The notes below the pieces were generated by a model. That model ran no database searches. It had not been told where the DNA came from and saw nothing but the letters and a program-made list of their open reading frames with translations. 34,867 nt of DNA, taken from positions 1 to 34,867 of the forward strand of contig NW_003314441.1 of the NCBI RefSeq assembly GCF_000143415.4, read 5' to 3'. The position numbers were made by a program, and so were the translations under genes. How positions within the stretch are numbered: position 1 is the stretch's first letter; each line of letters begins with the position of its first letter. This DNA comes from Selaginella moellendorffii (lineage: Eukaryota; Streptophyta; Lycopodiopsida; Selaginellales; Selaginellaceae). This document shows positions 20,677 through 31,243 of this stretch, in pieces.

Positions 20677-20830
20677 TACTCATATATTTAAATGAAAGAG
20701 CCGGTATAATAATAGCATATGTTGGGGACACTTATTCTGGGTATATGCCAAGATCTAACGGCTGAGATATAATTAAAAACTTTTCAATTCAGAAACTTTT
20801 TAATTGTGGCTTTTAGGGCAAACAAGAGTG
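20677..20830 (+). repeat. Cassette copy (type B) after a Helitron end
   Basis: It matches 13323-13475 from the first base after CTAG: TACTCATATATTTAAATGAA, GAGCCGGTATAATAATAGCA, CACTTATTCTGGGTATATGC, ATCTAACGGCTGAGAT (20753-20768) and CTTTTAGGGC (20810-20819). A short CT-rich tract follows at about 20888-20904. A weak open frame starting near 20806 has no recognisable product. Confidence 0.7.
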
Positions 20831-21780
20831 AGGCGAACCACAGGGTGCTATGCAAAGAGCAGGCAAATCTATGGGTTACTGCAAGGTTCTCTCTCTCTCC
20901 TTCTTTCCTTGTGTGTGGGATTATGTGCAGAATTCTCTTTCAGTGTACTTTGGTTATAAATTATAAGAAAATGGTGCTGCGTGCATGGTGCCCCATCTTT
21001 GATAAGGTTGGTTTAGGTGTTCTGCTATGGGAATGAATAGGCCTTCATTGCACCATAGGATGTCATAAATTATTATTGTAATTTCTTTGTACATACTTTG
21101 ATAAGGCAATCCTAGGAAGACCTCATTTTGGTAATTTTTGAAGGAAATGATAGTTCATGGGCATTGGGAATGCATATTTCCATCACTTTACTAGATAATA
21201 ATAATACAGTTACTCATTAGCATTTAGACCCCAGCTCTGTTGAGCAAACAAATATAAATTTTGAATGAGCAGTATACAAACATCCACTTTTTGCTAGTGA
21301 ATTTGGCAGTAACAGTGAATTCCTGAAGTACCATTGTACTCTTTCTTTCAGTTTTGAAGTTATGCTTAATCAACTTAGCCACAAAGACTCATGAAAGAGC
21401 TCATTGTCATTGGATAAATTGCTAGAAGACTTGCTAACAGTGGGGAGGATGCAAGGAGAGAATTAATGGCAACACTGCTATATTTCTTCCTTTTCCCCTC
21501 TTCTCTTTTAGATAAACTATGGCCTACCAGCCTTAGAAAAGGACTCTTTACCAGTAATTTTTCCCCCTCTTCTATATGGCAAGAGTGGATGCAAGCACTT
21601 AGCACTTGCATCATGCACCTACAAGTTACTGTGACTAACTTGTAACATCAAAAGCTGTAAATGATTATTAACACTTTTTTAGACATGGCTATCTCTTTAC
21701 TTTTTTTCAGACTTACTTGTTGTTCTTCTCCAAAATATATATAACAACATCTTTTCATTTTGAAAACTTTCAGCTACTTT
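20831..21780. other. Spacer with no recognised gene
   Basis: Mixed composition. Short open frames (for example 21375-21614 on the minus strand) show no motifs or conserved splice pattern. Nothing further is supported. Confidence 0.45.
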
Positions 21781-21807
21781 TTCCGGTGGAGCTGGGAGCC
21801 TTGCTAG
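21781..21807 (+). mobile_element. Degenerate Helitron 3' end
   Basis: GGTGGAGCTGGGAGCCTTG followed by CTAG (21804-21807) and T resembles the right half of the terminus at 13322. The left stem arm (TTCCGG) pairs poorly, so only half of the hairpin survives. No related body was found upstream. Confidence 0.5.
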
Positions 21808-21825
21808 TACACTAATATTAGTGTA
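21808..21825. repeat. 18-bp perfect palindrome
   Basis: TACACTAATATTAGTGTA is identical to its reverse complement and starts at the first base after the Helitron-like CTAG. Its role is unknown. Confidence 0.9.
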
Positions 21826-22429
21826 GTGGGATTTTGACAGTCATAGATTGGTTTCAATCCGAACCACATGCTCTTGTATATATGCTGGGTTTTGGGTTAA
21901 TTGAGGGGTACATTGCTATATTCCATTCTATATTCCATGCACTCACATAGCTTATAAAAGGGTATATAAAACCAATAAATAAAAACTGATCTACATAAAA
22001 TTGCCAAAACCTATATGCAATTAATGACTTGGTTTACAGGGATAAACCAATATGAAACAAGCATTTCATCTCATAGTGTCTTTCCTTTTCCTAGTAGCAA
22101 GATTGTTTTTCTATAGAGACAAATTCTCCATATCAAGTTCTAGATTTTCCTAAAGGCACTGCCATAGTAAATGCCTTTTATCCACTGTGTAAGGGATAGT
22201 AGCTGGGTGTAAACCGATGGCACAAATGGTGATGGAATTGTTCAATAGCTATATGAAGCTCTAGCTGTGAGCCAAACAGCAAGAAATCCCACATGGGGCA
22301 TTACATCCAAATTACTACTATGCTATTCTGCTTTTCTTATATGGCATGTGGCCTCAGGCCATGGTTCTTGCGCACTTACCAGATGTCCAACTTTATTAGA
22401 ATGACATGAGGCCTCATGTGATATTCTCG
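21826..22429. other. Spacer on the 3' side of the hAT remnant
   Basis: No gene is recognised. It may include the decayed 3' portion and terminal inverted repeat of the hAT element read on the minus strand, but no repeat pair with an 8-bp target duplication could be fixed by eye. Confidence 0.35.
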
Positions 22430-24110
22430 CATTCAACTGGTCAACAGCTTTAGGATGGCGTAATGCCTCATGCTTAAGCTTTGTATCCTCCACCAGTTAA
22501 ACCTTGTATGGCCAAGCAAATGGGGTGGATCAAGCCTCTCGCGGGCTAATGAGGGAATATTCCAGGGACTTGGAATATCCCCTGTGCTCTCAAAGCTAGA
22601 ATCTAGGCCGTGAACGTGCGAGAATAAGCGGCAATAAACAAAGGATCTGTCCCATGCGTCAAACTCCATGCATTTGAAAGCCTTTCACACAGCTCAAAAC
22701 TATTTTAGCCTCATCCAAGTGTTTTTAATATGGTTTCACCATGCTGCAATTCAGGCCTTTTCTTCCAAAAGGTCTCCAAGATCGTTGGTGTGGTGGTGAC
22801 AAACTGCATTATAAGCTTAATGATCTCATTGAACCATTGGCATTTTCGTTTCCAGGCTGTCATGACCAAGTTGAGAGTGTGGCATTGGCATCGCAAGGAC
22901 CATAGCTGTGGGAAGCTATCTTCCAAGAGTTTGTCTGAGAGCACAATTTGTAACTCTGTCTGTAATAGCTGCAATTATGGACCTCAGGCCAATCTCAAGG
23001 ATAGATTTTTTAAGGTGTCCAGCTAGAAGGAAACACAAAAAAAAAAAAAAATAGACATAAGAATAATGTTGATAAGTCATTTTTGAACATCTGTCCAGCC
23101 ATCTGCCACTAGTGTCAAAGGGATATAATTCTCTTTGTGACTTTCCAATGCTGCTGCCACCCTTTGCTGCTGTCTTCATAAGCGCAATGCAGAAGGGAAT
23201 TGCAGATGTCATTTTCTGATGGATACTTGTAGCCAATGCCAGCTCGTGCAACTGTGTCAAAGGCATGCTTCCAGGTCGGATGCTGTATCATATGGAAAGC
23301 CACACCTGTTTTGTAGACAGCCTGTGCAATTGCCATGTCGCATGCATGCCGGAGATGAGGCAGGCACTTGGGTGGCCCGATAGTAAAGAAACTCTTGCCT
23401 TCGTTGTAGTTCTGACTGTGGGGACAGCTGCTGTCTCTTCCTTTTTCGTAGTGACGATTGTCGTGGAACCCTTTCCTGAGCAAAAGAAAAACAAAACAAA
23501 ATTTAGAAAAAAAACTTCATTGTCTGGCTCTTTACAACAAAAGAAAGAAGATACTTGCTCCAGTGTCGGTTGTTACCATGTCTTCCTCACTACATCGTCT
23601 TTGCTGCATCAGCTGCTGCTTGATCACCAGTAGTTCCTGTGCAAATTCTCTCCTTCTCAAGCTCCCGAAGCATCGCCTCCAGCAGCACCGCCACCACCAG
23701 CGGGAGCACTGTTGGTGTTGGATCCTATCAGAACAAACACGGGAAAAAGTTAAAGTGAATGATAATGAAATTTCAAAAACATACCTGGAGGACTTTTCCG
23801 GTTACTATTGCCACCACCAGCAGCACTGCCTTGATCAGAAGACACGCTTGGGGGTGGTCTTCCTGCTGACAGCATTGCCCTCGTCTTCACTACGACCACT
23901 GTTGTACTCATTGGCATTGTCACCAGCTCCCCCTAAGCGTGCTCTCAAAGAGGCCATCTCGTTTGGACAGACAGCATCTTATGCCGCCTGAAGCAATGCC
24001 ATGCCTTCTTCCGAGACAGGATTGCGTGCATTGGACGCCACAGATATTGCATCTCCCTGAGGCACTAACCTGTCTGACGGAATGGCTCATGCCGAATGCT
24101 TGCTTGAGTC
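22430..24110 (-). pseudogene. hAT-superfamily transposase (BED + DUF659 type)
   Basis: On the minus strand, from high to low coordinates: a possible BED zinc finger (CNICG, then GRRHGIASGGIRCC, about 24080-23960), a low-complexity linker, then the DUF659-type core. The core reads MAIAQAVYKTGVAFHMIQHP, followed by TWKHAFDTVARAGIGYKYPS (about 23340-23220), then after a frameshift NYIPLTLVADGWTDV (about 23132-23088), and later CQCHTLNLV (about 22880). Intact relatives have xxxDGWTD with a catalytic Asp and CxxHxLNL further on. An AT-rich, T-tract interval at 23085-23020 ending TTCTAG may be an intron. At least two frameshifts and several stops make it inactive. The C-terminal dimerisation domain is not visible. 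Confidence 0.75.
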
Positions 24111-24219
24111 TCTCCTTGCCAAGCTCACGAACAATAAATATGGATCAGGGGATCGCCAAGGGCTCTCCCGCCTTGTTCTCATCGCCTTGTTCTTGCTCCA
24201 TACAGTACAAGTTCTGAAG

Positions 24220-25126
24220 CTTAAAAACAAATGGCTACAATAAAACACCTAGATAGTTTCTGTTCTTGCATTGGACCAGAGAAACTTCAATGTCAGATAA
24301 TAAATTTTGAGATATTTTTATCGTTGTTTACTTGTTCTTGGTCTTTATGCTGCTCGAAAAATTCAGTATTGTCAGTAGGCGGTCTTTGCGAAATTCATAA
24401 CAAAGAATCAAAAGGAGAGATTTGAACCAGAGATTTGTTGCATTTCTTGGTACCACTGCGTTTCTTCTGCCAAACGGATTTGGCCAGTTCAAGGAAGCTC
24501 TGTCGTCTGATCATTCTGGTTGCAAAGGTACAACTCTTTACTGTTATACATTGTCACGCATGTTGTTCTAGGATAGCATTGCTAGGCACTTCAGGATAAT
24601 CCCAAGATAACATCACTATAGCAGAACTGGGCTCTCCATTTCTCTAGATGAAGCTCACACACAGCAACGACAGTGATAGCAGAGAAGAGGCCATGGTGGA
24701 CGTCATTAATGCCATGAGGAAGCGACCACAAGGACTTGATGGAGTTTCTCAACTTCCTAAAAGGGTTATAGTTGGCTTTTGAATACCCGCTAAAAACTGT
24801 GCCCTATCTCCCTATGTTGTGTTTCTTTGAAGGTTGAGCAATCAATCACCCTAGGCATGATGAGGTTGCTATAGGGTTTAGATATCGCAAATGTGGTGCA
24901 CCAGGACTCCATTGATCCACGTGCAGACTCGTGTAATGTATGCTTGCTGTAGTCAAACTTGCTGCACGAAATCTAAAAAATCTTTAAATATGTATTTCTA
25001 TTTGGTCAGAGCTGGATTCCTTGCTAGTTTTAACATATTTCTTGTTCTAAGGAATCGAACTCTTCAAGCAAGCACATCTAAAACAAAATAGCATTAAAAC
25101 AGCTTCGGTTAGCTGCTTTTTAGGGT
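24220..25126. other. Region upstream of GEX2, with unassigned exon-like fragments
   Basis: A short frame at about 24426-24525 reads FVAFLGTTAFLLPNGFGQFK, followed by EALSSDHSGCK and a possible donor (GTACAA). I do not recognise it. Another at about 24648-24780 reads MKLTHSNDSDSREEAMVDVI. Neither extends into a gene. The last ~100 bp must contain the GEX2 promoter and 5' UTR. A single telomere-type TTTAGGG lies at 25119-25125, directly before the GEX2 ATG. Confidence 0.4.
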
Positions 25127-28100
25127 ATGGCATGCATTCTGGCGCTGACTCTGGTATTTTTTGAACTTGTTAGCTCTCCTGAGCTCACAAGCTGTTTGTT
25201 TGACGACTGTAAAAAAGGTTTTGTCGCATGTTCTCTCTAAGAAAACTACTAATAAAGCACCCGTTTTTGCAAATTATAGCCTCCTCTGGCTGGGAGAAAG
25301 CCAGAAATGTTTTTAATCCGAACGATAAAGCAATGCTGCAAATATATGAAAAATATGACTTGGAACTAAGCGTCACTAGCAAAAATGGTACATCTCTGGT
25401 TCACTCAAACATTACATCTCAAGAAAATTACCAATTTGTTGCATTCAACGTTCCAACGATTTCGGGCACATACTATTTAAATGTTCTTAAACACCAGAAC
25501 ACACACGTAAAAGGCTCGCCATTTGAATTTTCAGTTCTCTCAGGTATATATATATTTGGTATTGTTTTGTGCTGCCTCTTCTTACTTAACCAAAGGATCT
25601 TTTCGTCTTAAAGCAAATGCTGCCGTAAGTTCTTGTGTTGGGAATTGGCCCTATGGCAGTATATTTGATGTTGGGGAAACTTCCTACTTAAATGTTAAGC
25701 TTTATGATGCCGATAACATGCCAGCTTATGGACTGGTGAACTTTGTCGTGACAGTCAATCAACCCAGCGCAATAAGTGATATTGGTATGAAACTTGACGG
25801 GACGGTGGAGGTTATATCCTTTATTCCTCAAATTATCGGACAGTACTCGATGACCATTGGGGTCGGAAACGACATTATTGTGGGCTCTCCATTTCAGTTT
25901 GGAATCGTTGCAGGTTGGTAGAATTCTTTAACCTTGTCCAAATTCTAAGAAAGAAAAAAAATGTAGGGAATGCTTCTGTTAAAAATTGCATTGCTTCATG
26001 GGTGAACGACAGTCACTCCTTTAAGGCTGGTTCTTTAGCTGCAGCAAGGGTGTTACTGAAAGATGTGCGTAACAATACTTTGAATTTTGCAAATGGAAAA
26101 ACTTCAATGGTAAAATTTGATCTACGTATAATTGGTACGAAGTCTGATACTAGAGCTATTCCCGATCCAGAGTTTAACATAGTACCTGACTTTCAAACTG
26201 GGTATGAATTTATTTATTTTGTGGCCAAACTATCAGGATATTTCACTCTTTCAATTGGGACTGTCTCCGGCGAAGTTGTAAACTCACCATTGCAGTATGA
26301 TGTGACACCAGGTATATGTGTACGATCCTAGAGCATGAGGCTTACACATCCTTTTAGGGAGGATTTATATTCCTGCATGTGTGGGCCAATTCACTTCGGA
26401 ACCAACTTTTCAGGCTGGTACGAAAGCAAACGTCATGGTAAAACTGGCCGACGAATTTGGCTCCACAGTGTGGATAGGAAGTTATGATTTCACTGTAAGT
26501 GTGGAAGGAAAACTTGGAGCTAGCAGGTATATATCAGACGTCAACTCAACGCAACTACAAGCCGGCTACATGGTTATGAGCTTTACCCCAATTGCAGCAG
26601 GGCAACACCTTTTAGAAATTGGCGATGGCTTTAAATCCATCCAAAATTCACCATTGACATTTGGAGTCGTAGCAGGTAGTTACCTTGCCCATCATTCAAG
26701 AGAATAAGCGAGCCCTTGAATGGTATAGGTCCTGTATACGTGCCCTTTTGTACAGCTGAGTGGCTCCATGATGTTGACAGCTTTGTTGCCGGAGAACAAG
26801 TTGCCCTGCGGATTCTTCTGATGGATGCGTTCAACAATAATGTGAGTGAAGCCACAGGCAATCCCGGGGCCTTCTATCGCTTTTCTGTAAACGTCACAAA
26901 CTCGTCAGGCGGTGCTAGTTCCATTACAAATGTTTTGGTAAAACAAGATGTTTATGAATCTGGATATGTTCTTATTACATTTAACGTTTTTGAATCTGGA
27001 GTCAATCAAGTACAAGTTGGCGGTGGCACGATGTCTATTTTTAACTCTCCGCTGGCATTTACGGTTTTACCAGGCAAGACTTTTCCTTTGATCAGTTTCC
27101 TTTGTTCATTAGTCTTATGCAGGTCCAATTTCAATGGCAAATTGCTTTCTTGAATGGCAATATGGCGTCAATGATTTTCAGATTGACAGCCTTGTCCAAT
27201 TTATCATTAACAAGCGTGATTTATACAACAACCCAGTTGCAGATGAATACTTATTTGATGTGACACTTTATAGAGTTCAGCAAACTGCTGGATTCCAATT
27301 ACTTGAAGATACGAGCACCTATCCTCTTGACGACCTGAATATGACTGCTATGGATCCATCTACACTTGGAAAGGTGTTGGTTTCATTTACAGCACATGAA
27401 GGAAACTTTCAACTCCAAGTACTTGCTGGAAACATTAGTGTGAAAGGATCTCCCGCTAAATTTACAACTTTTGTCGGTAAGATGAATGGCGTGTGATCAT
27501 GAACATTGTCGTCCTTTTATACAGGTATTGTGGATCCAGCCAAGGGTAATTGTTATGGTGATGGATACACAGGGGCCAGTGTCGGTGGTTTCGCATCATT
27601 TGATTTGCAGTTGCTGGATTCCACAGATGACACAGCATATGAATTTGAAGCAAACATTTCATCCCGCAAGACTGTCAAAACGTCTTTGAGCCTTGGAGAT
27701 TATTATGTGTTAGGAAATCCGACTCCAGACGTCACTTTGGACGGCCTTTATCACATCAGCTACACAACTACAAAAGCGGGCGTTTATAACATCACCGTTA
27801 CCTGGATGTACTATGTCCTCTGTCAGCGACAACTGACAATAGCAGCTGGTAAGTGATTCGCACAGCATCCATCACGTTTTAATACCCTAATGCAGGGCCA
27901 GTAATGATCAACCAGTCAAGAATTTCCGGAGAAGGTTTACAATCAAAAATTGCAAGAAATTCTATGCAACAGGTCTCTGTCTACTTACTAGATTCCCTCG
28001 GAAACTTTGTTCAGGGACAGCGAGATAAAATCCGCTGGAAGATCGATGGTAGTGGTGGATCTTTGACCCAAAGTATTTCAGATAGTGGGAAGGGATACTC

Positions 28101-30206
28101 AACTGCCTATACAATATTTGATATTGGTCAATACACAATCACCGTCACTTATGACAACATTCCATTGCCAGGAAGCCCTGTAAAGGTGAACGTAATCTCA
28201 GGTAAAATCATTAGAATGTCCTTTGAATATTTTTTAAAGTAATGACTTGCAGAGGCGTCATTTCCAAAAGCTGTAGACGACACCATATGGACATGGGATG
28301 AGGTGTCCATAGCAATTGATGTATTGGCAAATGACATTGTTGACGGCGGGAAGAAGGTGTTGACCGGCTTCTACAAGGTAACAATTAGAATAGCAATCAA
28401 TAATCTGCTTTTAATTTGTAGGCTCCATCATTTGGGTCAGTAGTTGCTGAAAACGGGAAAGTCAGATACACTCCAAGAAAGGGATACAAGGGGAACGATA
28501 TGTTCATATATGTCTTAACGGTTACAAGCCCTTCTTCCCCGAACCAATCAGCAAATGGGCTTGTTTTCGTTTCTGTTCGTACGGAGCCGCCAGAATTCAC
28601 ATTTTGGCCCAAAGCATTGATAGGCATTGAAGGCCAGTCCATTTCGACTTCAGAGTACGCTGTCACAAATTTCTAGTTCATATATTCATTGCATTTCGCT
28701 AACAGCGATTTTAATGGACTATATTTGAGTTACACGAATAATACAGAACTTCTTACATTGGACGTGTTTGCCGAGCATGGACACTTGTATCTTCCTGGGG
28801 ACGCGCCCCAGTTGTGGCATGACATGGGAAATAAAACAACATTTGGTTATAATATAACTTTATTAGGCAATTCGGACGCTATCAACAAGGCAATTCAAAA
28901 CTTCCTTTATATTGGGTTAGTTCATATCCCTTCTTAATTTGCAAAAGCTAACCTTCGTTAATACAGTGATAGTCATTACAATGGTAACGATACGCTGATG
29001 TTGTCAATAAGGAATAGCAACAACTCTGGAGATACTGTCAGCATTCCAGTTCAGGTTCTTCCCTTCAATGACCCGCCGTTTATAAGTGCACCGGACTATG
29101 TTTTGAAACAATATGATGGTAGCCTGAAGCCCTTATCAGGCAATACGGTGGCATTCAAAGTGAAAAATCCTATCGCAGGCATTTCTGTGGGAGATCCTGA
29201 TGCTTCTGATATTAGAGGTATATCTCATTGGACGTCAGTTAGTTGTAACAGCACTTTTTGGCCAGAGGATGGGAGAATACACAATTTGGAGATCACGCTC
29301 GAGACAAGTTCTGGTTCCCTTACAATTTTGCTACCCCAAAGTTCTGTAACTAGTGCGGAATACAGACTGGAGAACAGCTACATGTGGGAGCCCTGTCTTT
29401 CAGCTATAATTTCAAACGGCTTCTTTAGTGTCCAGGCCCAGGCAGTGAGATTTCGTGGTACAGTGGCAGAATGTAACATCGCGTTGTCCACCATAACCTA
29501 CAATGTAAGTTAATCATGCTCTTATTTATGTTAAGGTTAATTGGTACTCGTACACAGGGAACTGTGGATGGCGAAGTGCTTACTTTGATTGTCAATGACA
29601 TGGGAAACTTTGGTTGCTCTGAAACCTGTCCTTCGGATTTCTTACATCCACTTATAGCGCAAAAACTAATTATTATATTCATAGCGATTCCCAGAAGCGC
29701 TTGGTGGGCTTACAGTAAGCAAAATTAAAATATATCTTTTACTAAACTTTTTTGTCGTTTTCAGTGAAGGAGGCCCGGATATACGGCGCTACAGTTGGTT
29801 CGATTGGATTAGCGTCCTTAAGTTTCTTGTGTATAATCTTTGCCCTTGGACGGAGAGTATCAAGAAATCGTGACAGAGCAAAATTTAAAGATGTGAAGGA
29901 AACAGAAGATGACACGGCCTGTGATGAAACAAGGGTCTGATTCCAAACATATAATTATAAGATTCTGATTTTGGTAGCTTAGTACAGGTGTACAATCCTC
30001 TTTGGATTCCACCCCCAGGGGCAGGATCAGATCAAGAAGTACGTTCTGCACCAAATCCCCTGATTGTGAAGCAACGTCAACAAGAGCTCCGGTTACGGTG
30101 TGTTCGAGATGTCTTTCTATTTCTATTCTAACCTCGATTATTGTGCAGTCTTAGAGAAATAGAGAATGACATAGAAAAGGTCAAAAGACAGCCAGTTTCG
30201 ACATGA
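25127..30206 (+). CDS. GEX2: GEX2, gamete-expressed membrane protein (complete, 17 exons)
   Basis: GEX2 is a plant gamete-surface protein needed for gamete attachment; in Arabidopsis it is on sperm. My exon model is 25127-25217, 25280-25543, 25596-25913, 25967-26311, 26358-26675, 26729-27073, 27123-27476, 27525-27848, 27896-28201, 28253-28377, 28422-28654, 28706-28915, 28967-29504, 29558-29714, 29765-29934, 29988-30097 and 30149-30206. The sum is 4266 nt, or 1421 residues with no internal stop. Residues 1-20 form a signal peptide (MACILALTLVFFELVSS). Eight filamin-type repeats (about 31-888), one per exon, begin C.A.W and end GSPF.F.V..G or NSPL. Residues 889-1295 hold three cadherin/bacterial-Ig-like modules (VLANDIVDGGK, KGYKGNDMFIYVL, SHYNGNDTLML, VNDMGNFGCSETC). 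One membrane helix (about 1316-1338) precedes a basic cytoplasmic tail. All introns are 44-62 nt. Intron 6 is GC-AG and intron 15 starts GTCTGA. I chose the start because it gives the signal peptide; the donor of intron 1 (GTTTTG) is weak. Confidence 0.88.
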
Positions 30207-31243
30207 GCTCCTGAATATGTAAAGGCTACATGTATTTAACAAAAGCGCACTTTAAACTATGCAATACAAGGTCATTAAATATTACACAGTAAATGCTCAA
30301 ATATGCTTTTTATAAAGAACCTCCTAAAAATGAATTCTCTGAGGCAAGTTGCTGCCATGGTCTGAAGTGGTATTTGCGGCTTGTTTCATAAAAACTTTGG
30401 ACTGCTACTGGAAAATGAGTCGCATAATACTGGCAGACCCCAACAATAAGCATTCACCAAAAATGCCGGATTACTTCAGAATCTAAACCAAAAACACCTC
30501 ACCTTATGCTATGTTGTGGTGCTGTACAGCATAAAAGAGAAAAAGATCTAAGCTATCTTTTGAGCAATGGACAACATTGCACTAGATGATGGCCTTTTCG
30601 TACTGCTTGAGCCTGAGCCAGCAAGCTAACATTTTATCTCCCTTGTAGGCTACTTCATAGAGTTGCATTGAAATAAAGTATATTAAAAATGTAATCCATC
30701 CATCCGTGTTCCTGGACTCAGGTTTTCATAAAAGAAAAAAAAACACTTTAGATTAACTGCAATATACAAATTAAGAAAATCTGGTTTCGCTTTTAGGGCG
30801 CAGGATTGAAAATATACAATATGCCAATATTAGAGCAGGCCTATAATATACGTTTATGGGGACTATGTTTCACGTTATTTTCAGTTGTAAATATTATGCA
30901 GTTCCTCGTTGTCCGCATTTCTTTTCTTTTATCTTTGTCCCGGAATGCTGTGCCTTTCTTGACCTCTTAGCAACCCACAGAACAAAAAGATCGTCTATAG
31001 TTTCTAAGGACCTGCTTTTATATTTAAGAAAATGATATAATTCTGTAGCCGGGGATGGTAACAGTAAAAATGCTTGAAGCAAGTTTCTACTTTACTATTG
31101 TTGTTTACTGCTGCAATATAGAATATGTGGTTTATTCCCATAACTATTGGTGACTATATTCGTCTTTGGATTCATGGACTTTCATACTGTACACGCTTGC
31201 ATATGGCTTAGGTTGCAATATAAACAATCGCATTGAAAAACAA
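30207..31243. other. Convergent intergenic region
   Basis: About 1.0 kb between the stop codons of GEX2 (+) and the next gene (-). It must hold both 3' UTRs. AATAAA occurs at 30672-30677 on the plus strand as a possible poly(A) signal. A CTTTTAGGGC motif lies at 30790-30799. Predicted ORFs here have no motifs. No further gene is seen. Confidence 0.5.

Noticed and set aside
21812-21820. TAATATTA inside a palindrome, resembling a geminivirus origin
   Set aside because: The nonanucleotide is TAATATTAG rather than TAATATTAC. There is no GC-rich stem, and no viral Rep-like frame is nearby.
23458-23991. Plus-strand 177-codon ORF
   Set aside because: It is the antisense of the hAT remnant, and the minus strand carries the recognisable domain motifs.
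25001-25028. AGAGCTGGATTCCTTG followed by CTAG and T, 99 bp before the GEX2 ATG, as another Helitron 3' end
   Set aside because: It resembles the 21807 end, but no left hairpin arm can be formed and no family body precedes it. Chance is likely.
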